The notes under the pieces: model-generated
Seen by the model: the letters and a program-made list of their open reading frames with translations, nothing else
The model's database searches: none
What the model was told of the DNA's origin: nothing
Source of the DNA: Tomocerus qinae
Lineage: Eukaryota; Arthropoda; Collembola; Entomobryomorpha; Tomoceridae
NCBI GenBank assembly: GCA_020055645.1
Contig: CM034547.1
Span: forward strand, 50,284,909-50,348,908
Length of the DNA stretch: 64,000 nt
Direction of reading: 5' to 3'
Part shown: positions 48,901 to 60,275 of the stretch, one piece after another
Layout: each line of letters begins with the position of its first letter
Position numbering within the stretch: the stretch's first letter is position 1
Program-made: the position numbers and the translations under genes

Positions 48901-51508
48901 TGACTCTTGGCTGCCGCATCGAATACAAAGCGTAATTTTCCGGGTTTATTCGGATTAAATACTCCGAAATGAGGCAGGTACCACGTTTTACCGTTTTCAA
49001 CAGCAGCTTCCTGCGGACTCAGCTTTCTAGCGTAACCTTTCTGTTCATATTCTGTAATTTTCTCTAGGTAGAGCTTAGCAAAATTAGGATCAGCATCCAT
49101 TTTCTTCTCCATGCAGCGGAGTCTGCGGAATGCCATTGATTTACTTTCTGGAAGATTAACAACATCTTCCTTCCACAAGAGAGCTGTTTCCCATCGATCA
49201 GCAACTCTTTTTGAATATTTGTCGACAATATTCATACATCTTTCATCTTGCTTAGATCTCAGAGGTTTGTTACATACTTTTACACCAAATGCTTCTGTGC
49301 TGAATGATTCTTTCACCAATCTGTGTAGTTCATCATCATGACAGAGATGATTTACATGTGCATCTACTCGGCCGCTAAGGTGTGACGAATTTCCATGTAT
49401 TGTCCATCCTAGTCGAGTTCTCGATGCACACGGTCCGTTCGGAGGTCCCTCGATGATCTCCAACGGGTTGATTAAATGCGGATGATCTTGACCGATCAAA
49501 ATAGTCGGTTTTACATTTCGCAGATAAACTGCAGGAATATTCTTTAAATGGCTCCACTTTTCAGAGAGTCTCTTCCCATTTATTGTTTGAATAGGCAAAT
49601 CTAGCTTATCCACAGTCTTGACATTCTGCAATGCAAATGACTTCTTTTCTGCACCGATAACATCAAAATTGACTAAATAAGAATTTTTGATTTGCGTTGA
49701 CATGTTAGTTGCTCCTTATAGATGGAGACAGTGAGGAATTCCAGTCAAATTCAACTTCTTGGCTATCCAATCTTCCATCAGAGTTATTGTAGATCCGTCA
49801 TCTAGAAATGCATACGTAGAAACTTCTTTTCCGTTACTTTTCAGAGTAACTGGAATTACTTTAAGTAATATGCTATTTTCTGTATGTGCAATGTGTGATA
49901 CAGATGCAGATTCTTCAGTTTTTACTACATTTTGTCTTCGAGATTTTTTGTGAAGAAGATGGTGATGAAACTTGTCACATCCGTCGATTTCACAACCTTT
50001 TTTGTCCGGGCAATCCTCAATTCGGTGCCCAGGCTTAAGGCACCCGTAGCATACCTTCTTATCTATCACGATTTTCCAACGACTATGAATATTTTCTTTC
50101 TTGAAATCTCTACATGTTGATAGAACGTGATTTTTCACACAAAGGACACATAATTTTTCACCACAATTTTCACTTTGCGTAATAACATGTATCTTATCCT
50201 TCCTCGGTTGAACAAAATTTCCTTTCTGGGGTTCGTTCTTTTTCCAGTCGGAAAATGGCTGAGGAGTTGTGACAAAACTGGCGGCTTTGGCTAAGGGTTT
50301 CAACCAGGTGGCTAAATCCTTAAGATTTTCTTCTTCCTCCAAAGTCTGAACATATCCACCCCACATTAGTTTCAAGTTGGGTGGCAACTTTTCCACAAGT
50401 TGATCCAACAGTGAAGGATTACTCAAATATCTTTTACAATTAAGTGATTCGATGGTAGAAACTAAATTATTAATTGCATTAGAGAAATCTATAAGCATTT
50501 CTGGTTTTCTCTCATCCAGATTAGCTAAATTCATTGCTTTAGATTGTAGACTGTTAATGATCATCTTCGGTCTTCCGAAATTAACTTCTAGCGTTTCTAT
50601 AACTTGATTTAAATTTTCAGGAGTGAACATCATGCACTGAACAGCTTCTAGTGCTTTTCCTTTTAGGCATTTCAGGAAACGATCCATATTCTCCGAGTTG
50701 GAGTAGCTTCCAGCTTCAGTCGAATTCCTAAATCTCGCAATAAAATTCGGCCACTCCGTGGGGTTTCCATTGAAGATGGGCAAATCCTTTGAAATTGACT
50801 GTCTTGCCAAGAATTTCTGCATACCATCTCCGGTGCATGAGGAATTTGTAGCCAATTTTTCAAACACATTAGAAAGTACTTTTGTCAATTGATCAATAGG
50901 AGTATCTTCCTTCATACCTTCCTGACCATTGATCCATTCCGTGACTTTCTGTTCAGGATTTGTAGTGCCATGGAGATTTGAAGTATCTGCTTGTACCCTC
51001 TCCGCCTCCTCGACGAAGTTTTCTCCATCATCACTGAGATCTTGCGATTGATCATCATCAATTTCTTCGGCTATTTTCTCCTTTTCGATTGCCAGTCGTT
51101 TTTCAATTAGGAGCCTTTCCCTCTCCGCTTTCTCGTCGGCGAGTCGGGCCTTCTCCTCGTCCGCCTTCAGTTCAGCCTCTAATAGACGGCGGCGACTAGT
51201 ACTTGCGATGGATGCTTTGCTTTTAGTAGATTTTTTAGTTTTGCAGGACGAAAACTTTTCTTCGGAGTATCCGCTTCCTCCAGGGGTCCGAAAAAGAGAG
51301 TGTATGACTGAGATTCCTTCCTCCACCCCCTCCTGGTTTTCCTGGCGAGTTTTCCTAGGATTCCTTGGCAGCTCAGGGTAAATTTCGTCGAAATTTTCCG
51401 GGAGTTTCTCGCCGTGGATCCTCTTGCTCCTCCGGGCGTCTCCATACGTTTTATGATTTTTTTCAGACATTATTTCCAAGAGCTTGTTCAGTAGGTTCGA
51501 AGGACCAT

Positions 51509-51836
51509 TGGATTTCACGATGCTAGTTAGGGTGTAAGGCTAACTCGTATGTAGCTTCAAACTACCAGATTTTTGCACGAAAAAAGAACCACTAGTTTTA
51601 ACACTTAAAACTAGTTTATTCAACATAAATTTTCATACAATTTTACTATTACAACCACTTTTCTACTGCTTTCCGAGACAGAGAGAAAAGTTGCGTGTCC
51701 ATCCGATCAGTACGAGATGACAACTGATGATTTTAGACATTTCGACTAGACTACTATGAATAAATCAAACAACAATTTATAAGATATTAACAACTATGGT
51801 AACGATAATTATTATGCATGAATTTCCTCCGATCCA
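51509..51836 (-). repeat. BEL/Pao 5' LTR
   Basis: Direct repeat of 45612-45939. It is followed, in element orientation, by the primer-binding site. The first in-frame methionine of gag overlaps its inner edge. Confidence 0.92.
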
Positions 51837-51840
51837 CATA

Positions 51841-51922
51841 TTTTCAATAATGTACCCCAACCCATACCTCCATGTACTAAATTTAGCACATGAAAGTATG
51901 CGTTGGGGTACATTATTGAAAA
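51841..51922. repeat. Short perfect hairpin next to the BEL/Pao insertion
   Basis: TTTTCAATAATGTACCCCAA and its inverse TTGGGGTACATTATTGAAAA bracket a loop of about 40 bases. It abuts the BEL target duplication, so the element may have landed at the edge of a small MITE. Confidence 0.65.
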
Positions 51923-52556
51923 CATTAATAATTATGTTATTGGATTAACTTATTTTGACGTAACCAAACGTGGCGTGAACGTGAGGATGAAACGGGCAGT
52001 ACAGTCAGAGGCCTTAAACAGTGAAATGTGCATTCAAACTGCGCAACAAGCTTTCAAGCTTTCGCCAGTGAAAACAATTTAAATAAATAAATGACTTTCA
52101 AAGAGGCAATACATTGAATACATGCATGAAAAGAAAAGCAACTATAAACGGCAAGGGTTTTACCGTTAATTTACATGATTAACATATATACACAATCATT
52201 GATTTATTCCTTTTTCTATACACGTAAATAGTTGGGATTGTTACCCGCAGAGGATACAGTTTCCGATGTTTCAATTATTATTATTTTAAATCCTATAAAA
52301 TTTTTTGAATCTCTTTACTTAGTATAGTAACTGTAACTTTCTATGAATTAAAATAATTTAAATCTTGAACAAGCGTTTCTGATTAATTTACATTAACTTA
52401 CATGCATTTACGAAGAGCTGACGACGTTTGAGATTGAACGCGTAGCTAAATACTGTTCCACGCACGAAGCATTCAAAATTCCCACATGGTAAAGAATAGC
52501 AGCCATTGCAGATTGAAGACAGACCGCATTTCATTTCGTCTCCTGTCCGATTCCTG

Positions 52557-55011
52557 ATGGTAAGAAGAAATTAAATCTACATACTTTTACAAATTATGAT
52601 TTATTGAATAAATTCAACTTAGTTAATTTTATTAAGAAATAAATTATCAGTAAATGTTTTATATCCATCAATGAAATGTTTGACTATTTTCCACTCTTTC
52701 TTTTAGGCGTTTCGAAAGTTTGTAGAGGCTGGCCGCGTGGCTTTTATTGCCGACGGACCAGAGGAAGGAAAACTATGCGCTATAGTTAATATCATCGACC
52801 AAAATCGAGTAATATGTTTTAACTAATTTATCGTTTATTATTTATCATTTGGTAACTATTTAACATTTAATAGAAATAACCATTTATTTAACCAACCAAA
52901 GTTTATTGTTCTTGTTTATCATATCATTCATAGCTTATATTATTGTCTTGTTGCTCATTTCTTTTAGCAATAATCAGATAATTCTATCCAATTTTGATTA
53001 AGCTTATTCAGTTCACAGCTTTAATTATATAAATCAATCGAATAACGATGAATGAATGAGGTCCGAGCAGAGGTTGGATGTTGTTTAAAGTCAATGTTGA
53101 ATGTCAGTGTCAATAAGGACAAAGGATTAGGGATAGGGACATAACTTTAAACTTAGTAACTTGAAGTGCTATTGATAGTGTTTATTATATTGTTATGAAG
53201 TAATTAAGTTTCAAAAATTGAACAGTGAACAGTAAATATTATAGTAAGTTGATAGTGTACCAGATTTCTGTAAATGGTAAAAAGTTAAGGATTAAGTAAG
53301 GAATAGCTTGAAAGAATATCAAATCGAATAGTTAATAGTTAGTATTAAGAATATAGCTAGGAATTATTATATAGCTACTGTACTATCTTATTATTATTCT
53401 TAATTTGGCAAGCAGTAGCAATAGCAATAATTGTACTGGCATGAGTCATATCATGTGACGTGTAATATTTCATGATGTTACTGATAAAGTTATAGCTATA
53501 TAAATTAAAAGCAGTGTTAATATACGAGCTTAGTGGCCAATCATTAATCTAATTATCTTTGATTACTACCAATTAATGTTAATTGTGCATGGTTTACTAT
53601 AAGTCATAAGTTAATTTTATAAAAATATTGATGATGATCCGAATTATAGGAATTGCCGGCTGACCGATACATGAAGCCATTTGCTATCTGAAATATTTTC
53701 AATGGTGGTTAAAATGAATGGCCCAGTTATAAACTAGGTAGTCTTTAATTGAAAAATGAAAAGTTTATTTTCATTTTTAGGTTCTTATCGATGGGCCATG
53801 CTCTGGAGTAGCACGTCAAGAACTCTCATTAAAACGATTGCATTTGACGACGTTCGGCTTGAAATATCCTTTCTCCGCATCTACCAGAGTAGTACGGAAA
53901 GCCTGGACAGAAAATAAAATCGACGAGAAATGGAAAAACTCTAGATGGGCTCAGAGAGTAGAAGCTCGTAAAACGGTATTTTTAGTTTATAATTTTTAAA
54001 CAGTATTTAGCCTCTAAGCGATAATATACATTTACCGTATTAATCGATTAAGTTCCCCAGAGGAACTCATTTTTTGGTGAAAAATGGTTTTTTGGTGTTT
54101 TATGTATTAGCGACGAATTTTATTCAAAATTCTGTAAATTTTAATAAAACCATTTCTTACCAATTTTAGGTGGTTGTAAATAGCATTAAATACCAGTAAA
54201 AACCGCTTACCAATGGTAAGTGGTAACTGGTATTTTGTACACTGGTTGGCACAAATGCACTGACATCACTGACTGGGTACAGGCTAAGTGCAGATTCACT
54301 GAATTGATTCTTATACATTTAATTTAGAATTTTGGGGTGGGGAACTATTTCGATAGGGGGAATTAAACATTTAAAGAGCCATATTTCCACCAATTTATTC
54401 ATTTAGTTACCCAACTGGGGAATTATTGCGATATGGGGAACTAAATCGATTATACGGTAACTATAATAATAATCAATAATGAGAAGTATCTGTTCTTTAT
54501 AAAGTAAAATTTTGTGGTTCTAAAGATTAAAGCTATACTGCTGTTATTGTAAAGCGGATTTATTTGGTTAAATGTGTAATTTATGATGATCCATTAGATA
54601 GGAATTGCCGGCTGATCGACATATGAAGCCACTTGCTATTCTGAAATTACACACATACCTATGCATTTATGTTTGTTGGTGGATGTTTACTGTTTCCCGT
54701 GAATTACCTTGTAGAAAAAATGCATAATTTTATTTTAGTCCTCTTTGAAAGTGCAAAGCTACGGATTAAATTGGACTTTTTTAGCGTTTTTAAAAAGTTG
54801 ATCTTATTTTTAATTTGACATTTTACAGAGAGCCAACTTATCCGACTTTGATCGGTTCAAATTAAATGGAGCCCGTCGTACCCGTAACAAGATTCGTCGT
54901 AATGTTTATTTGCAATTGCTTTTAAATGCGAAAAAGAAGGGTGCCCTTAATCCACCGAAAACAAGGTATGGAAGAAAGAAGGCCTCTAAAGGACCCGCTA
55001 AGAAGAAGTAA
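52557..55011 (+). CDS. RpL14: Large-subunit ribosomal protein eL14
   Basis: A structural protein of the 60S ribosomal subunit. Four coding exons: 52557-52559 (the ATG alone), 52707-52808, 53781-53975, 54829-55011. The phases are all zero and the product is 160 residues. It starts [20 protein letters not shown], and [14 protein letters not shown] matches the KOW-like fold of eL14. Exon 3 gives [20 protein letters not shown] and exon 4 gives [20 protein letters not shown], with a Lys-rich tail ending KGPAKKK. A start codon placed alone on its exon at a splice junction fits other animal ribosomal protein genes. A pyrimidine-rich stretch just upstream may be the TOP start region. Introns 2 and 3 each carry a box C/D snoRNA candidate. 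A poly(A) signal follows at 55054-55059. Confidence 0.95.
53622..53699 (+). ncRNA. Box C/D snoRNA candidate in RpL14 intron 2
   Basis: A terminal stem (AAAATATT at 53622-53629 pairing with AATATTTT at 53692-53699) encloses box C TGATGA (53632-53637), box D' CTGA in GGCTGACC, box C' TGAAG and box D CTGA (53688-53691). The guide before D' is ATAGGAATTGCCGG. GGAATTGCCG can pair with the conserved 18S rRNA stretch CGGUAAUUCC with one G-U pair. The guide before D (AGCCATTTGC) can pair with 18S GCGAAUGGCU with one G-U pair. The length of 78 nt and a ribosomal-protein host intron are typical. The targets are inference. Confidence 0.85.
54574..54652 (+). ncRNA. Second box C/D snoRNA candidate in RpL14 intron 3 (paralogue)
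   Basis: The stem GTGTAATT (54574-54581) pairs with AATTACAC (54645-54652). Box C is TGATGA (54584-54589), followed by D' CTGA, C' TGAAG, and box D CTGA (54641-54644). The guide before D' (ATAGGAATTGCCGG) is identical to that of the intron 2 copy. The guide before D differs by a C for T and one extra base next to box D. The two stems differ in sequence but both pair, which argues for selection on structure. Confidence 0.85.
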
Positions 55012-55053
55012 ATGTAATAACCCTTTGTTTTTGAAAAAAAATTTAAAGGAACC

Positions 55054-55059
55054 AATAAA
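55054..55059 (+). terminator. RpL14 polyadenylation signal
   Basis: AATAAA 42 bases after the RpL14 stop codon. Confidence 0.7.
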
Positions 55060-55360
55060 AGATTTCCATCTTTATTCACTTCAGTATTTGTCAAAATTAT
55101 TTTATCTTAAATGACGGCTAGTAAATATTTGGAGATTTCATGATATACATACATTAAAAGTTATAAGAAATTAAGACAGTCGAAATATGACGACAGTCGT
55201 TCGTTATTTTTAATGGATTTTGCCGTTGGCCCAAAATTGTCAAATATTTTATCTAGATAAAATGAACTCCCCAGGCACACAAAATGTTAGCTGAGCTATA
55301 GATGTTACTAGAATATTATGAAATTAATAAATATTGTTACGCATTTGTGGTTGAATTTAA

Positions 55361-57223
55361 TTAAGTTTTATTAGAATTAGCTTTATTAGTTTCACTTTTA
55401 CTACTAGAACATGGTTGATTTATGAAACTACTATCATTACTGTTATCGCTATCTGTAGTCGTACGGTCACCAGTATTATTTCCTATAGCTATCTTTCTGT
55501 CCCGCATCTGAAGTAATATTTGGCTCTCAGGGTGTTCAGGTTGATGTGGCCAGTTGACAAACTTGCTGTCACTCTGAGTCCAAACACCTACATTTCTCAA
55601 ATCGGGTTTACTAGGGTTCAGTCCTAAACCTGTTCCAATGGTTCCCTCACTAATTGCCATCTGTTTCTTAGCCTCTAAATCACCGATTACTTCTAAATCA
55701 TCAGTCGGTCCAATTGGAGAGCGGAGTGTAAACAAAATGGACACATCTTTACCTAAACGAGGATTAGTATCTTCTAAAAATCTTATCCATGAAACAACAG
55801 AATCTTTCGAAGAGCTTCCAGTAGCACAAACAGCAAGAATAACTCCGTCTTCCTGCTCATGAACAGTAGGAACGGTCGCAACTTCTTTTTCAATGTAATC
55901 TTCTTCAAACAAAACTTTCAGATCGCCGACATCGTTGGGATCTTTAGATTGTACAGCAGGTTTTTGCGGCTCAGCTCTCAAAATGAAGTAATTGATACAA
56001 CTGTGGCCAAGCCACACTCTGAAAGCTCCCTCGACGTAAATTGGGCGACCAGGTGGGTGTTTTTCAATGAGATCTTGCTGGTCTGGACTTTGACCACTAA
56101 CAATCCAAGTAAGATCCACAGAATCTTCTAAATCTGCAGCATCATATATAGTAATTTTTGTTTTCATATCAGCCGAAGTTATTCGTTGAATTGCAAGTTT
56201 GGCAAGTTCTAAACAATCATCTGGTGGAGGAGAAGGAATGGGCCATGGACTCAAATTCTTAAATTTTGGCATCCAATATTGCATTCTCATAACTTTTCGC
56301 ATAGGAAAAGACAATGAACCAAATATATTAGTCAACATTGTGTGTGTTTCAGAATCTGGCATTACTGCGTACTCTTCCATTTGTTCCAGCAGATCAACAG
56401 CACACTGTTGCTGTTTAGGATAGTGCATGAATTCTACTTGAAGCCTATTCGTAGCTATCATTTTACCTTTAGGAAATACATCTATGAGTTTTTTATAAGA
56501 TTCTAAATCTCTGTGTATACCAAAATTTTTCATTTGATTTAAAGCTGAATAAATAAACTCAACGTGACCTCGTAAGCGAATATCTCGATCATTAAAAATA
56601 TCCACTGCAATAAAAAAGTTTTCCTTATTTTTTTCTTTAATATCTCGGAAAAAATCTAAAGGGACCATTGCCTTTTTGTTAATTTTCCTCTCCTGACTCT
56701 CTCTCCAATCTTTGTGTCTTTCTTCTTCTGGACCCAAGTCTTCATGTTCAGGGTGATCTTTAGATTTTGATTTGTCTTCTGTCTTTTTTACAGTAATAAT
56801 GGTAACACCTTTTCTGTGTTTAGAAGATAACACTACTGGTAAACCTTTAGTGTCCAACTCACTTTCAACATCTTGTTCTTTAGATTGATCATTTCCCAAT
56901 TCTGTTCTGACGCTTTCGCTATCATGACTATTGCTCACATTCGGTACCAGTGTGTCTTTAAAAATTGGAACATTTTTTGGAACTTGTGACTCCGCGTCTA
57001 CACTAGCTCTGAATCTTTGCACATCTGACCTCTGTTTTGTACTTGAATCTTTGATTTTACCAACAGCACCTTCCATGCCTTTACGTTTTTCAACTCCTTG
57101 CCGAATAGTACCAACAATTTTTGCTACAATTCCTTGTTTCCCTCCACTATCATTAGATGAATAAAATCTACCATGATAAGCAAGACTAATTCGAAGCAAT
57201 TTCCTTGAAAACATAGTTGCCAT
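55361..57223 (-). CDS. ECSIT: ECSIT, mitochondrial complex I assembly and Toll-signalling adaptor
   Basis: ECSIT works in mitochondrial complex I assembly (with NDUFAF1 and ACAD9) and, in mammals, bridges TRAF6 in Toll signalling. The open frame is 620 codons with no intron. The start MATMFSRKLLRISLAYHGRF is a basic amphipathic leader suited to mitochondrial import. After a low-complexity charged stretch (residues about 60-185), the PPR-like ECSIT core runs from RGHVEFIYSALNQMKNFGI through LLEQMEEYAVMPDSETHTML and SFPMRKVMRMQYWMPKF to GQSPDQQDLIEKHPPGRPIY and VEGAFRVWLGHSCINYFILR, then ILAVCATGSSSKDSVVSWIR. Human ECSIT is shorter (about 430 residues) and its gene has introns. The extra length here is in the linker and the Asn/Ser-rich tail. 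Acceptor-like TTTGCAG just upstream of the start suggests a 5' UTR intron. It converges with RpL14 (stops 350 bases apart). Confidence 0.92.
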   Translation of the reverse strand: MATMFSRKLLRISLAYHGRFYSSNDSGGKQGIVAKIVGTIRQGVEKRKGMEGAVGKIKDSSTKQRSDVQRFRASVDAESQVPKNVPIFKDTLVPNVSNSHDSESVRTELGNDQSKEQDVESELDTKGLPVVLSSKHRKGVTIITVKKTEDKSKSKDHPEHEDLGPEEERHKDWRESQERKINKKAMVPLDFFRDIKEKNKENFFIAVDIFNDRDIRLRGHVEFIYSALNQMKNFGIHRDLESYKKLIDVFPKGKMIATNRLQVEFMHYPKQQQCAVDLLEQMEEYAVMPDSETHTMLTNIFGSLSFPMRKVMRMQYWMPKFKNLSPWPIPSPPPDDCLELAKLAIQRITSADMKTKITIYDAADLEDSVDLTWIVSGQSPDQQDLIEKHPPGRPIYVEGAFRVWLGHSCINYFILRAEPQKPAVQSKDPNDVGDLKVLFEEDYIEKEVATVPTVHEQEDGVILAVCATGSSSKDSVVSWIRFLEDTNPRLGKDVSILFTLRSPIGPTDDLEVIGDLEAKKQMAISEGTIGTGLGLNPSKPDLRNVGVWTQSDSKFVNWPHQPEHPESQILLQMRDRKIAIGNNTGDRTTTDSDNSNDSSFINQPCSSSKSETNKANSNKT

Positions 57224-57239
57224 TTCAGTTATTTCCTAT

Positions 57240-58559
57240 CTGCAAAGGAATCAAGTAAGGAACTACTACTCACGAATTCCAAATTCCAAGTTACCTGTAA
57301 AATGAATTAAGAAATCAAATTTTCTGCATATGAATGAGAATCTTAGCTTAAATTAAAAGATTAAACTTGATTAAAGTTCCTATGTGGCCATAAATTTTTT
57401 TATATATATGAAATATTAGGAATAAAATAAGATAAATACTTGCTTAGACTCGTGGACAAACGCTGTCTGCTAGTACTCACTAATTCAATGACCATCATCT
57501 GGTGTCTAGGTGGGTCCACTTCCAATTCCAACAACAGTGTGCAAATACACATCAGCTTCCTCCTCCTGCAAAAAACTAAAAATACAAAATAATAAAACTT
57601 ATTAGAATATATAGGTAGGTAGTGTACAGTACATGAAACATTAATGGACATTTGATCGAATCAAAATAAATTATATGATTACGAATAACAATAAATGACT
57701 ACAAAAACAATGAACAAAATAAATATATTGGTGATTGGTAAAAGTTTGAAATTACCATACTGACTACTGACTGCCACTGATTGCAACCCCTTTAATTTGA
57801 AAGATTTTTTGGATTCTATAAAGAATAATAGACTACAACGAATTAAATGTTGGGATGTTATTTGTTATGTTGTGAATTTTGAATTTCAAAATCGGAGAAG
57901 AATGAAGCAAATAAAGAGTACAGCAGTGTCAATGTTCAATATCAATGAATTTTTCAATTTAAAATCACACCGACAATTAAATACACCCGCGCTGACTTTG
58001 TCAGAAATTAAACCCACTGTGTTACTATTTTTGAATTTCGAGGTTGGGTGACACAGAATTTACACACGTTCCATGTTGTTGGTATCTGTCGTTGATCATT
58101 AGTTATTAGGATCGAAGCTTTGCTTAGTATCCTTATGAATTTGTCGCCGTCACTCTGTCCGATCGTCTGGTCGTCCGGTCGTCTGGTCGTCCACTATTAA
58201 TAAGGAGCAACTATATCTTTGCAGTGGCATAACTTATTTCAAATCTGATTTTTGCATATGGTACCAAATGTATTCAGGAGCAACTAGTTATCATTAGAAT
58301 TCAAATTTGATGCATCCCCTGGTTTGTGGAAATTATATAAATACAGAAGGTGAGGCAGACAGTAATAGTACGGCAGGTGAGACAGACAGCGTAGTAGCAT
58401 AGAGGACTGACTACACACCGCGCTGGTATTAACATGCTCTGAAACTGCGGGAGACAAATGCAATATAAAATAGCTTCTCTTTAGTGCAACGATTAGTTGA
58501 ATACAATTTTCGTTTCATTGCAACAATATTGTCACTGCATTGTAACCCAAAAATGAAAA
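57240..58559. other. Intergenic stretch upstream of ECSIT
   Basis: It probably contains the ECSIT 5' UTR and promoter at its left end. A short GGTCGTC tandem lies near 58160-58190. I see no supported gene. Confidence 0.45.
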
Positions 58560-59690
58560 TTGGCTAAAGAAGAGGATTTTTGTCCATTGTGATTAGTTAA
58601 ATACAGTTTGAAACATTTTATAGTAAAAATTGTCAAAATATAAGAATTTGAAACATTTTAATGTGAAAATTGTCAAAATATAATGAAAATGGTTGTCCAT
58701 CTTCACTTCATTATAAATACACGTGTGGGATTCATCAGTGGTGAGTGCAGTTAACTACAATTATTACAAATCACTATTTAGGTATTGTTTAAATCACAAT
58801 AATACATTCAATTTGTATTGCAATCCAAAAATTATTAATCGGGTATAATCCTAATCGCAACACTCGATTCTTTCCAGCTTTACAGTCTCTGGTGCGGAAT
58901 TGATTGGGTTGGGATTAGTTTGAAACATTTTATCGTAAAAATTGTCAAAATATAATGGAAATGGTTGTCCATCGTCATTTCATTATAAATACACGTGTGG
59001 GATTCATCAGTGCGGGTTGTGATTAGTTTGAAACATTTTATCGTAAAAATTGTCAAAATATAATGGAAATGGTCGTCCATCGTCACTTCATTATAAATAC
59101 ACGTGTGGGATTCATCAGTGGTGAGTGAAGTTAACTACAGTTGTCACAAATCATTATTTAGGTATTGTTTAAATCACAATACTATATTCAATTTATATTG
59201 AAACCCAAAAAATTATTAATCGGGTATAAACCTAATCGTGATACTCGATTCTTTCCAGCTTTACAGTCACCTGGTGCGGAATTGATTGAGTTCTGCATGT
59301 TGACTCCAAACTTATATGAATACTCTAATACCAATACCATTAACTCCCGCCCAGACTGTTGGACCAAAGACTCTCCTACTATAACCCTAGATGGTAGATG
59401 GCGTAGTGAGTGGAATCTACAAAATCAACAAGATATTACTATTTAGGTATTGTTTTAGTCACGTTACTATATTGAATTTGTATTTCCAGCTGACTTGCCG
59501 AATGCATCGCTACTCATTATTAAATGACATATTCCATTCTTTCCAGCTTTACAGTCTACTAGGAATTGATTGAGTTCTGCATGTTGACAAATGGTGAAGA
59601 ATTGAAGTTCACTATTTGGAATAAACATTTTATCGTGGAATCTACAAAATCGACAAGATATCACTATTTAGCTTGGTGTTAATTGACTCC
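58560..59690. repeat. Complex satellite-like repeat upstream of zw10
   Basis: The block GAAACATTTTATCGTAAAAA, TTGTCAAAATATAATGGAAA and AAATACACGTGTGGGATTCA occurs at about 58611-58742, 58919-59015 and 59029-59124. It is followed by TATTTAGGTATTGTTTAAAT and by CTCGATTCTTTCCAGCTTTA with GGTGCGGAATTGATTG, seen at about 58870, 59250 and 59540. The period is roughly 300-400 bases with a nested shorter duplication. No coding signal. Confidence 0.75.
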
Positions 59691-60275
59691 TGAAGGGTGG
59701 ATATTCATGACTACCAGCAGTTTGATCTGGAACAGGAATGGAATTCCGGAATGGGGCTAATTCAAAAGAAAGTCCCATATAAAATTTCAAACTATTTGAT
59801 AGGACTTTCTCTACAGAACCCAGCTGATACGGGCAGGGGAAGGAAGGGGCGGGAATCTATCTATTTGCCTTGATTCTAATGGTAACTGATTGTGGCTGAA
59901 TACATGTGCTACCATATGCAAAAAGCAGATTTGAAACAAGTTATGTCGTTCCAAAATATGCGTGCATTTTATTATCGAAGGACAACCAGACCATCAGAAT
60001 TTTTTTTAAATCTCCCGCTTCGATCCTGCGTATACGCCTGTTGCCAACAGTTTATTTTTGTTTATTTACCTTTAAAAAATTCAGTCAGCGGTTGAGATGC
60101 AAAGGCGGCAAATGAAATAGAAGAAGAGGCACTCTACTCGTCTACCCAACAAAATTGCCTATTGCATTTTGATTTTGAAAGTTGGACGTATATTTCATTT
60201 CATTCATACTCTTTATCGTTTTCCAAAACAGTTTTATTTTTCCTGTCGACTGAGGCTGACAAGAAAAGTTAAATA

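Larger units (their letters stand above)
45612..51836 (-). mobile_element. BEL/Pao LTR retrotransposon, looks whole or nearly so
   Basis: A fossil insertion read on the minus strand. It has two 328-base LTRs (45612-45939 and 51509-51836) with TGGAT/ATCCA ends, which look identical by eye. A 5-base target duplication, CATAT, lies on both sides. The primer-binding site right after the 5' LTR (TGGTCCTTCGAACC) mirrors a tRNA 3' end. The gag-protease part occupies about 49.7-51.5 kb (coiled coil, zinc knuckles such as CYGCLKPGHRIEDCPDKKGC, protease FLDDGSTITL). The pol part occupies about 45.9-49.7 kb: reverse transcriptase (TADIKEMFHQVNI, RHYVDDYLDS), RNase H, integrase (FWISGLRAAVKKSFHDCVIC, FSDNGTNFHGANNELKK) and a carboxyl DUF5641-type domain. 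The coding part is read as two long frames, so there is at most about one interruption. Matching LTRs point to a young insertion. Confidence 0.93.

Noticed and set aside
57500-57570. A possible terminal coding exon on the minus strand after TTTTTTGCAG, reading DVYLHTVVGIGSGPT then a stop
   Set aside because: The splice acceptor is good but the frame is short, matches no family I know and has no partner exon. It could be ECSIT 5' UTR.
57797-58051. An 84-codon frame upstream of the satellite
   Set aside because: No motif, no splice partners and no recognisable homologue; length is within chance for AT-rich DNA.
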